In this document: piece by piece, positions 1 to 6,212 of the stretch
How the letters are laid out: each line of letters begins with the position of its first letter
Numbering within the stretch: position 1 is the stretch's first letter
Assembly (NCBI GenBank): GCA_003542385.1
Contig: DPKT01000256.1
Coordinates: 1-6,229, forward strand
Source of the DNA: Desulfomicrobium sp.
GTDB lineage: Bacteria; Desulfobacterota; Desulfovibrionia; Desulfovibrionales; Desulfomicrobiaceae
Direction: 5' to 3'
Length of the DNA stretch: 6,229 bases
The notes under the pieces: model-generated
The model's database searches: none
Told to the model about the DNA's origin: nothing
What the model saw: only the letters and a program-made list of their open reading frames with translations
Made by a program: the position numbers and the translations under genes

Positions 1-2526
1 GGGCTCGACCGAGGCCATGGCCTGGGCCGCGTTGCGGAACAGGTTCAGAAAGACCTGCTCCATCTCCGTCTCGCTGCAGAAAACGGCGGGCACATCGGGC
101 TCCTCCGCGATGTCGACGCGGATGCTGCGGAAGTCGTAGCGCTTCTTCAGGTCGTAATCGCTGCGGGCCAGGTTCAGCGCCTTTTCCGCGATGTCGCGCA
201 CGCGGCACATGGTGCGCCTGGATTCCCCGCGCCGGCTGAAGTCGAGCATGTTGCGCACGATGAAGGCCGCTCTGACGCCGGCTTCGCGGATGTCCTGGAT
301 GAAGACGTCGAGCTTGCGGGCCTTCATGTAGCTGTCCATGAGCCCGAGATCGAGGCCGACGGCCTCGGCCGCCTCACGGTTCTTGGGGAAATCGGGCCGG
401 GTCCTGAGCGTCAGGTTTTCGGCGGCCTGCATGATGATGCCCAGGGGATTGTTGATTTCGTGGGCGATGCCCGTGGCGATGCCGCCGACGGAGATCATTT
501 TTTCGGACTGGATCAGCATTTCCTGGATTTTCTTCTGCTCCGTGATGTCGTGGCAGGACGCCAGGTGATGGCGCTCGCCGCCGATGTCCAGGATTTGGCT
601 CGAGAGCACGCAGTCCAGGATGCGTCCGTCCCTGTGCCGCATCTGCAGTTCGTAGTCCTTGACCTCCCCGCCCCGGAGCAATTCGCCGAGAATCGTGTCG
701 CGATCGCTCTGGCGGGCGTAAAGCCCAGCTTCCAATGCGGTTTTCCCCAGCAGGTCCTCCCGGGCATGGCCGAAGAGCCGCACGCAGGCCTCGTTGACCT
801 CCCTGATGCGCTCGCTCTCCGTCTGCACGAGAAGAATGGCTTCCGGCGATGACTGGAAGAGCTGGATGAACGTCTTTTCGGACTGTCTGAGCTTCTCTTC
901 GACCTCGATCCGGGCGGAGATGTCGCGGGCCACGCCGAGGACCAGCAGGTAGCCGTTCTCCTGGAAAACGGTGGTCTGAACCTCCACCGGAAACACGGTG
1001 CCGTCCTTCTTGCGGTGGGCGCCTTGAAGCATCGCGGCCCCCTTTTCGTTCAACATGTCGACGACCTGCCCGAAACCTTCGGCCGAGGCATGGATGTCCA
1101 CGTCCCAGACGTTCAGGGACGTGACCTCCTCGAACGTGTACCCGAGACTCTGGCAGGCCTCGTTGTTGGCGTCGATGATGCGGCCGGACCGGTCGGCCAG
1201 GAAGATGGCGTCCAGGGCGTTGTCCACCAGACGCCGGTACCGGGCTTCGCTGTCCTGCAGGGCCTTTTCGGCTCGCAGGCGGCCGTCGATCATGGCGTTG
1301 GCCGTGGCGGCCAGCTCCTCCAGTTCGGTGTAGGGCTGCGACTCGGGCACGAGGGCCGCCCCGGACCGTCCGGCCTGGCTGAAAAAGTCCATGAAGACGG
1401 CCAGGCCGTCCCTGAGCCGCGCCGTGGCGCGTCGGGCGGCGATGTATTGGCCGAGGAAGACGATGCCGAGCAGGCCGAGCAGCATGGCGGTGTGCTTAAG
1501 GCTGTTGGCCATGATGTCTTGCCGATTGCGCGCGATCTCCGCCTCGACGGCGTCGAGGTTGACGCCCGCGCCGACGATCCAGCCCCAATCATTCACCAGG
1601 GTTACGTAGCTCAATTTGCGGTGTGGGGTGATGCCCTCGATGGGCGGCATGACGTATTCGATGAAGCCGCCGCCTTTCTTGGCCGTGGCGATGAGTTCCT
1701 GCACGACCTTCAGTTCGTTGGCGTCGGTCGCCGCGAGCATGTTCTTGCCCTTGCCCGGCCCGGCAAGCGCGACGCCGTCCAGGGTGCCGGCAAAGAGGTA
1801 CCCCCCGTCGCCGAAACGCTCCTGCTCCAGTTGCATCAGTATTTCGGCCTTGAGGTCGTTCTCGACATCCTCGAGATATTCCCCGGTGCCGATCAGCCAG
1901 TCGAGGGCGGGAAAGTGGCGGATGTAGGCGAGCTTGCGGTGGTCGCGCCCCGGACTGCCGGGTTTGGTCCAGAAATATTCGTAATAATCCGCGCCCCGTT
2001 CCCTGGCGATGCGGATCATGTCCCGGATGACGGGTTTCCCCGACTCGTCCTTCATGTCCAGGAGGTTCCGTTCCTCGAACTCCGGCCGGTCGGCGAAGAG
2101 CTGCTCCACCCCGTCGAGGCCCGTGGCGAAGAAGTAGCCCCGCCCGTTGTTGTAGCGGATGGGGCGCAGGGCCTCGCGGATCATCCCGGCCAGATCCTCC
2201 CGCCCCATGCGCCCCGAATTGTGCCGGTAGAGGTTGTCGGCCACGGCCCAGGCCTCATCGACCCGGTCCCGGATGTTCTCCCGCAGGGAGTCTTCGAGGT
2301 TGCCGCGCCGCTTTGCGACCGCGGCCAGGAAGAGTTCCACTTCGTGCCTGACTTCGCCCTTGCGCATCTCGAGGAATTCCTGTCGGTACTCTGCGCTGTC
2401 TTCCTCGAAATGGTAGACGTCGTCGCTGATCCACAAGGCGCCCAACAGCAGCAGACTAACGGTCGAAATGAGAGACGTGAAGCGCAGGAACGCGCTAGGG
2501 ATGCTGGTCTTCTGCTTCCGGGACAT
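1..2526 (-). CDS. Cache–PAS–PAS sensor histidine kinase, 3' end beyond the window
   Basis: Membrane-bound sensor kinase that should autophosphorylate on His689 and pass the phosphate to an unseen response regulator. The frame is open from the ATG at 2524–2526 to the left edge (842 codons, no stop), so the C-terminus is missing. Reading from the N-terminus: transmembrane helix at about 15–33; two periplasmic Cache_2-like modules, the first marked by RGYFFATGLDG (129–139) and the second by GGYLFAGTLDG (241–251) and WGWIVGAGV (314–322); second transmembrane helix at 345–363; short HAMP-like linker to about 415; PAS1 at about 428–540; PAS2 at about 552–665; HisKA with GIAHEINNP (686–694); start of HATPase with the N-box Asn832 in LFRNAAQAM. 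The G boxes lie off the window. The start is the only ATG after an in-frame stop (2557–2559), with GAGG four bases upstream. Cache_2 domains are known to bind small carboxylates; the ligand here is unknown. It is separated by 283 bp from the DUF438 gene upstream, so probably has its own promoter. Confidence 0.95.
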   Translation of the reverse strand, partial: MSRKQKTSIPSAFLRFTSLISTVSLLLLGALWISDDVYHFEEDSAEYRQEFLEMRKGEVRHEVELFLAAVAKRRGNLEDSLRENIRDRVDEAWAVADNLYRHNSGRMGREDLAGMIREALRPIRYNNGRGYFFATGLDGVEQLFADRPEFEERNLLDMKDESGKPVIRDMIRIARERGADYYEYFWTKPGSPGRDHRKLAYIRHFPALDWLIGTGEYLEDVENDLKAEILMQLEQERFGDGGYLFAGTLDGVALAGPGKGKNMLAATDANELKVVQELIATAKKGGGFIEYVMPPIEGITPHRKLSYVTLVNDWGWIVGAGVNLDAVEAEIARNRQDIMANSLKHTAMLLGLLGIVFLGQYIAARRATARLRDGLAVFMDFFSQAGRSGAALVPESQPYTELEELAATANAMIDGRLRAEKALQDSEARYRRLVDNALDAIFLADRSGRIIDANNEACQSLGYTFEEVTSLNVWDVDIHASAEGFGQVVDMLNEKGAAMLQGAHRKKDGTVFPVEVQTTVFQENGYLLVLGVARDISARIEVEEKLRQSEKTFIQLFQSSPEAILLVQTESERIREVNEACVRLFGHAREDLLGKTALEAGLYARQSDRDTILGELLRGGEVKDYELQMRHRDGRILDCVLSSQILDIGGERHHLASCHDITEQKKIQEMLIQSEKMISVGGIATGIAHEINNPLGIIMQAAENLTLRTRPDFPKNREAAEAVGLDLGLMDSYMKARKLDVFIQDIREAGVRAAFIVRNMLDFSRRGESRRTMCRVRDIAEKALNLARSDYDLKKRYDFRSIRVDIAEEPDVPAVFCSETEMEQVFLNLFRNAAQAMASVEP

Positions 2527-2809
2527 GAAGCCTCGCTGACGTCGACGGGGGTGAATTCATGGGGGCGGCGTCGCCCTGGATATTTCTTACGCGAGTCGGA
2601 AGAGAAAGCGCAAGGGCGCAAGGCATCCCGTGCCTCGCGCTTCGGATGCGCGGACATGGCCCGGAACGGGAAGCGTCCCGCGAAAGAGACGCTTCCCGGC
2701 AATGGTGGACGAGGAATTGCGGATGACGGTGCGGAGTCAAAGAGTTCGCTGCGTCACGGGGACGCGGTTCAAAAGCTTGCCCTGTCTTCACGAGGTGCAG
2801 GCCACGTCG
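2527..2809. other. Intergenic region between kinase and DUF438 genes
   Basis: No convincing gene on either strand. It holds the 11-bp inverted repeat described separately (2667–2698) and, towards the kinase, a tandem TTGCGC-type word (CTTGCGC CCTTGCGC on the minus strand, about 2608–2622). The copy nearer the kinase is followed 18 nt later by TAAGAA, a weak candidate for a kinase promoter. No T-rich intrinsic terminator is visible for the DUF438 gene. Confidence 0.5.
2667..2698. repeat. Perfect 11-bp inverted repeat (hairpin) lacking a T-tract
   Basis: CGGGAAGCGTC (2667–2677) is exactly complementary to GACGCTTCCCG (2688–2698), with a 10-nt loop. It lies about 110 bp past the DUF438 stop and about 140 bp upstream of the kinase start. 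The base of the stem is followed by no run of T on either strand, so it is not a classical intrinsic terminator. It could be a terminator of the U-tract-less kind, an mRNA 3'-end stabiliser for the DUF438 transcript, or a protein-binding site. The structure is seen; the role is unknown. Confidence 0.75.
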
Positions 2810-4264
2810 TCACTTCCAGTCCAGCAAGCGCTGCTGCCCTTTCAGGGCGCGGATGGCGGTGACGTCCTGGCTGACTTCGAGGCAGCCCAGATACCGGCCC
2901 TCGCGTCTGACCGCGAAATAGCGGATGTGGATGAACCGTCCGCCCAGCTCGATCCAGAATTCGGCCGTGTCGCGCTCCCCGCTCTTGAACCGCGCCAGGA
3001 TCTCCTCGACCATGTGCACGCTCTTGGGCGGATGGCATTTGGACACCTCGCGGCCGATGATGCCCTCGCTGCGCGGGAAGATCCGTTCCTCGGTCTGCGA
3101 GAAGTACTGCACGCGGTCGTCGGGGCCGACGAAGGTCATGTCCACGGGCAGGTGCTTGAGCAGGGCGTTGATCACCTCGGGCTCCATGCGTCCGCAGTCG
3201 AGCGGTATCAGGCCGGTGGCTCCTCCGCCGGAAGTGGTCGTCCCGGCGGCAGGAAGCCACGCATCGCCCGGGTCCACCCAGGCGAAGCCGATCTCCGCCT
3301 CGCCCCGCCTGACCTTGCGCCAGTCCTCCTCGGAAAAGGCCTCGAAGACCATGGGGAAGAGGATGCGCTCCTCCTTGAAGACCATGTCGCGCACGGCCAG
3401 GACCAGCTCGGACACGGCCTCCGCGGCCGGAGCGTGCTCTGCGGACTCCAGGCAGGCCTGGGCCTTCTTGAACATGGCCCGGATGTCGTCATGGATCTCC
3501 CACATGACCTGCGGCGGGGCCGTCAGGCCGTGGGCCTCCATGATGGGGAAGAGCTGGTTCTCCTTGCGCTCGTAGTGGCGGATGATGGCGGCCAGGTCCG
3601 CGACCCCGTTCTTCAGGGCATTTCGCGCCCCCGAATACCCGAGCTCGTCCCGGACGGCGCCCAGGATCGTGGACAGATTCGCCGCCTTTTCCTCGGCCAG
3701 GGCGTTCTCGGCCTGGAAGGTGCGGATGGGGTGCCCGTCGGGCAGGAGCGGCAGTTCGGGCTTGTCGGCGTCGGCGGTGAAGAGTTCGACGTGCAGGTTG
3801 CACAGCTTCTTGATCTCAGACTCCGGGATGCCCTCGGCCACGAGGCGCTGCTCCATCGCGCCGACCTCGGCCGGGGAGACGTCCTTCAGCAGCGCGTGAA
3901 ATTCCTGCCGCAGGCTGTCGAGGGATTCGCCCCCGTGCAGGCGCATGACAATGCCCTTGAAGGCCTCGATCCGCTCCTCGCGCGACACGCCCCGCGCCTG
4001 CTCCGCCCGCCCGCCGCTGTTGACTAGGGTGACGGAGTCGTTGGATTTCCTGAATATCTCCACCGCGATGCCGGCAAGAAAATCGTCCGGGTCGAGTCCG
4101 CCCAGGGCTGCGGCCTTGGAGACCGAGGCGAAGGAGGCCACGGTCTTGCGCAGGAAGGGGTTTTCCAGCTTGGAGAACTTCGGCGACTGCTTGACCAGAT
4201 ATTCGAGCAGAAAAGGGTACGCGTCGAGCAGATCGCCGATTTTCGTTTTCGTCGAGAGTTCCAT
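2810..4264 (-). CDS. DUF1858–DUF438–hemerythrin-like–PAS protein (484 aa)
   Basis: Soluble, cytoplasmic, probable O2/NO/redox-responsive protein; no signal peptide or membrane helix. Domains in order: DUF1858-like at 1–75 (begins MELSTKTKIGDLL; LDPDDFLAGI at 57–66); DUF438 at about 94–165 (SREERIEAFKGIVMRLHGGE); hemerythrin-like four-helix region at about 178–325 (H178 in HPIRTF, H230 in HYERKENQLFP, H258 in HDDIR, and FKEERILFPM at 296–305); C-terminal PAS at about 360–475 with the conserved C410-H-P-P motif. This architecture is the standard DUF438 family layout and the length is normal. Two canonical di-iron ligand positions appear replaced (K234, M294). The start at 4264 is chosen over an in-frame ATG 23 codons upstream (4331–4333) because GGAGG sits four bases before it and homology begins there. 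A promoter at 4336–4365 would also start transcription after the upstream ATG. There is no output domain, so it may act by protein contact or in Fe–S/redox repair, as other hemerythrin-like proteins do; this is inference. Confidence 0.95.
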   Translation of the reverse strand: MELSTKTKIGDLLDAYPFLLEYLVKQSPKFSKLENPFLRKTVASFASVSKAAALGGLDPDDFLAGIAVEIFRKSNDSVTLVNSGGRAEQARGVSREERIEAFKGIVMRLHGGESLDSLRQEFHALLKDVSPAEVGAMEQRLVAEGIPESEIKKLCNLHVELFTADADKPELPLLPDGHPIRTFQAENALAEEKAANLSTILGAVRDELGYSGARNALKNGVADLAAIIRHYERKENQLFPIMEAHGLTAPPQVMWEIHDDIRAMFKKAQACLESAEHAPAAEAVSELVLAVRDMVFKEERILFPMVFEAFSEEDWRKVRRGEAEIGFAWVDPGDAWLPAAGTTTSGGGATGLIPLDCGRMEPEVINALLKHLPVDMTFVGPDDRVQYFSQTEERIFPRSEGIIGREVSKCHPPKSVHMVEEILARFKSGERDTAEFWIELGGRFIHIRYFAVRREGRYLGCLEVSQDVTAIRALKGQQRLLDWK

Positions 4265-4274
4265 GATGCCTCCG
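4262..4274 (-). promoter_or_regulatory. Ribosome binding site deciding the DUF438 start
   Basis: On the minus strand the sequence reads CCGGAGGCATCATGG. GGAGG is a near-complete Shine-Dalgarno placed four bases before the ATG at 4264. The alternative upstream ATG (4333) has no such motif. Confidence 0.8.
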
Positions 4275-4335
4275 GGGTTGAGGTTCCGTCCGTCCGATGG
4301 GGGAACAATCGTGCGGATGGGCGGGTCAGGCATGA

Positions 4336-4365
4336 ACCATAGCTGAAGAATCGCGGGGAGCGCAA
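4336..4365 (-). promoter_or_regulatory. Candidate sigma70-type promoter of the DUF438 gene
   Basis: On the minus strand, TTGCGC (4360–4365) is followed after 18 nt by TATGGT (4336–4341). Transcription would start near 4329, giving a 5' leader of about 65 nt before the ATG at 4264. The match is moderate (four of six in each box), and other sigma factors cannot be excluded. Confidence 0.45.
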
Positions 4366-4559
4366 CACGCTTGAGTCATCGGGTGATTTCGTCGGGATTC
4401 AGAGAGATAACGTGATGTATATTTCAAGATATTCTCATGATTGACAGGAGATGGATCTCTATTTTCAGACTCCTCACCTCACCAATCAATGCCGGCATCC
4501 GTTTGAAGCCAAATCGCTTCTTCTGTTGTTTGTTCGGGACGGGGTTGGCGTGGCGTGGC
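4366..4559. other. A+T-richer intergenic segment between fic and the DUF438 gene
   Basis: About 190 bp downstream of fic with no recognisable gene. It is richer in A+T than the coding regions at its left (about 4400–4500). It carries GAGATAAC (4404–4411) and CAAGATATTC (4425–4434), whose reverse complements occur just upstream of fic. No strong intrinsic terminator for fic was found. This is the likely left border of the accessory segment. Confidence 0.5.
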
Positions 4560-5720
4560 TTATGCCGGTCGGTTAAGCGTTGGGGGGATGAAACCTTGCT
4601 CGGACAGCGTGCGGATGATGCCCCGCAACAGGAAACTGTTGCTGAAGCCCAGGGTGTATTGCCGCGCGCCTTCCTTGATCGGCAGCAGCATCTTGCGCTC
4701 TACCAGCTTCCTGATCTGGTAGGTGCGTTGGGCCGTTGTCATGCCCGGCATGGCGGCGCCCAGATCGGCGGCCTTGGCAATGCCCTTTTGTGCGCCGATC
4801 TGCAGAATGTGTGCTTCAGTTGCCGTGATCAGTTCGCGTTCGCGGGCAAAGGCAATGGCGGGCAGGAGCACGTTGTCGGTCAGATAGGTGAAATCCGTCA
4901 GCCGATCCACTTTGCGCAACTCACCCAGAATACCCTGTAATACATAGATGCACCACGCTTCCAGAGCGAGCGGAGTACCGGCGTCGGCTTCTTCCAGCAT
5001 GGTGTAATAGTGGTCCCGGTCGTTGCAGAACACGGCTGTCGGGTTGAGCACCCGCCCTCCGGCCTGGACGTTGAAGCCGTATTTGATCAGCAGCGAATAC
5101 GTCAGCAGGCGGACCACGCGTCCGTTGCCGTTGCCAAAGGGGTGTATCCAGCCGAATCGATGATGGGCCAGCGCCACCTTGATCAGGTCGTACTTGGGTG
5201 GATGGTTCTCGTTGATGAAGGCCACCAGTTCCTGCATGTACTGCGGCACCAGCAGGAATTCCGGAGGCAGATGATTCGACCGTGCGATCTTGACCTGTTG
5301 GCGGCGGTATGCACCGGGCGTGGCGTCGCCCTCTCGTTCCAGACTGCCGACCGTGATGGCATGCAGTTCGCGGATGAAATGTTCCGTCAGCAGATGGCCC
5401 TGTTGGACGGTTTCTTCGATGTAGGCCATGGCGGCCTCGATGTTGGCCATTTCCCGTAGCTGGTCGGATGGACGTTCCAGGGAGCCTTCCAGCTTGCTTT
5501 CCACGTAATCGGCCAGGGTGGTGTGATTGCCCTCGATGCGGGCCGAACCCAGACTTTCGAGCATGTGAAAGATATGCTTGAGCTGAAAGAACATCGGAGT
5601 GGGCGTGGTGCCGGCCAGGCGAAGACGGCGCAGGTGTTCCAACTCCGTCAGCACGTCCACCAGCGGGGAATCAAAAGCCGGGTTGAGCAGGCTCAAATCA
5701 TAATGGCGAAATGTGGGCAT
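4560..5720 (-). CDS. Fic family protein, class II (386 aa)
   Basis: Fic enzymes usually transfer AMP from ATP to a hydroxyl on a target protein. The N-terminal Fic_N region (about 35–120) holds the inhibitory helix motif S59-A-R-I-E63-G64, matching (S/T)xxxE(G/N). Because it lies before the core, this is a class II, self-inhibited Fic protein. The core carries HPFGNGNGR at 193–201, with catalytic His193 and Arg201. The position normally Asp/Glu in HxFx(D/E)GNGR is Asn197 here. A C-terminal winged-helix-like region follows (about 296–356: ITATEAHIL, then TTAQRTYQIRKLVERKMLL). Length is normal for Fic_N–Fic–wHTH proteins. The start is the only ATG after an in-frame stop at 5739–5741; no Shine-Dalgarno is visible before it (CCCCTTCAAC), so translation may be weak. 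The gene lies just downstream of an hsdS remnant; Fic genes are often embedded in type I RM operons. Its lower GC than its left neighbours agrees with acquisition. The target is unknown. Confidence 0.96.
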   Translation of the reverse strand: MPTFRHYDLSLLNPAFDSPLVDVLTELEHLRRLRLAGTTPTPMFFQLKHIFHMLESLGSARIEGNHTTLADYVESKLEGSLERPSDQLREMANIEAAMAYIEETVQQGHLLTEHFIRELHAITVGSLEREGDATPGAYRRQQVKIARSNHLPPEFLLVPQYMQELVAFINENHPPKYDLIKVALAHHRFGWIHPFGNGNGRVVRLLTYSLLIKYGFNVQAGGRVLNPTAVFCNDRDHYYTMLEEADAGTPLALEAWCIYVLQGILGELRKVDRLTDFTYLTDNVLLPAIAFARERELITATEAHILQIGAQKGIAKAADLGAAMPGMTTAQRTYQIRKLVERKMLLPIKEGARQYTLGFSNSFLLRGIIRTLSEQGFIPPTLNRPA

Positions 5721-5745
5721 GTTGAAGGGGTTAAAGTGTTATCTC

Positions 5746-5811
5746 GAATATCTTGCTTTTCCTCTAAAAAAAACAAAATGTTAACTCAAGCTTAAGAATG
5801 AAGTATCTTGA
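5746..5811. repeat. Repeated TATCTTG word upstream of fic
   Basis: TATCTTG occurs at 5749–5755 and again at 5804–5810, 55 bp apart in the same orientation. The copy at 5746–5755 (GAATATCTTG) has an exact 10-nt inverted partner downstream of fic at 4425–4434 (CAAGATATTC). Possible operator sites for autoregulation, or chance in an A+T-rich stretch. Confidence 0.4.
5748..5776 (-). promoter_or_regulatory. Candidate fic promoter in an A+T-rich tract
   Basis: On the minus strand, TTGTTT (5771–5776), a 17-nt spacer and GATATT (5748–5753) would start transcription near 5741, about 20 nt before the fic ATG. The surrounding 5730–5815 stretch is the most A+T-rich part of the window. The -10 overlaps one copy of the CAAGATA word (5746–5755), and a partial palindrome CTCAAGCTTAAG lies upstream (5785–5796). 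Box matches are only moderate. Confidence 0.35.
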
Positions 5812-5884
5812 AAAAGGAACGCCGGCAAGTTGAATCCATGTCGAAGGGCACAGGCGGCGCTCATCCCGCACTTTGCCTTGCTCG

Positions 5885-6075
5885 CTATGACCCGTTCTCG
5901 CTACCCGACGTGATCAGCCGTATCCTCCCGGTCAAAAGTTCCTGCATCATGCCTGCTTGAGCAGGCGGGTCTTGTCCCGCCGCTACTCCAGGGCGGCAAG
6001 CTCGGCGTCCATGTCCGAGAGGATTTCGGCGATGGCGGTTTGTTCGTGAAAGGATGGGAGAGAAATGGATGTGCC
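5885..6075 (-). pseudogene. hsdS: C-terminal remnant of type I restriction specificity subunit hsdS
   Basis: HsdS determines which DNA sequence a type I restriction-modification complex recognises; only its extreme C-terminus is recognisable here. The minus strand at 5986–6060 translates to LPSFHEQTAIAEIL then SDMDAELAALE, the helical ending typical of HsdS. A TAG follows at 5983–5985, where a CAG (Gln) would be expected. The same frame then resumes with RRDKTRLLKQ (5953–5982). A one-base deletion (CAGGCATG where CAGGGCATG is expected) shifts the frame, and the family ending MMQELLTGRIRLI continues in the next frame to a stop at 5885–5887. Upstream of about 6075 the similarity ends and an in-frame TGA is soon met, so both target-recognition domains are gone. 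Two separate lesions plus loss of most of the gene make it non-functional. The remnant points towards fic, matching the hsdS–fic order seen in many type I loci. Confidence 0.8.
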
Positions 6076-6164
6076 GTGGAGTGGTGGAAAAAGGATCTTA
6101 CCGCCTCAAAGGTCGGGCAAAACCCGGCCCCGTGTGGGGAATGGTGCGGGGAAGGATATTTTGG

Positions 6165-6200
6165 AAAAGAAAAAGGGCCCGGATTTTTACATCCAGGCCC
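6165..6200 (-). terminator. Rho-independent terminator of the tRNA transcript
   Basis: On the minus strand, GGGCCTGGAT (6191–6200) pairs with ATCCGGGCCC (6175–6184) around a GTAAAA loop. The stem is ten base pairs including one T·G wobble, and is followed by TTTTTCTTTT (6165–6174). It begins 12 nt past the tRNA 3' end, so it ends the tRNA transcript. It should insulate the hsdS remnant and fic from tRNA transcription. Confidence 0.92.
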
Positions 6201-6212
6201 TGACTTTTCCTG

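Noticed and set aside
1015..2862. Long plus-strand open frame (615 codons) opposite the sensor kinase
   Set aside because: It lies antisense to a kinase with continuous recognisable Cache and PAS domains and runs past its start. The product is compositionally odd with no domain I recognise; it is a shadow of GC-rich codon use.
2630..4027. Long plus-strand open frame (465 codons) opposite the DUF438 gene
   Set aside because: Antisense to a well-recognised DUF438/hemerythrin/PAS protein; the product is a low-complexity shadow translation with no domain.
4441..4446. Perfect TTGACA -35 box on the plus strand
   Set aside because: No -10-like hexamer at 16–18 nt, and no plus-strand gene downstream for it to serve.
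4446..4453. GGAGATG matching the tRNA acceptor end, as a possible attachment-site duplicate
   Set aside because: Only seven bases match the tRNA 3' end (6217–6223); real tRNA att repeats are usually 15 or more. Chance is likely.
4504..4519. GAAGC/GCTTC inverted repeat as a fic terminator
   Set aside because: The stem has only five base pairs and the minus strand beyond it has no T-tract.
6111..6129. Hairpin GGTCGGG/CCCGGCC as a second tRNA terminator
   Set aside because: The 7-bp stem is plausible, but only three T follow it on the minus strand and a far better terminator lies upstream at 6165–6200.
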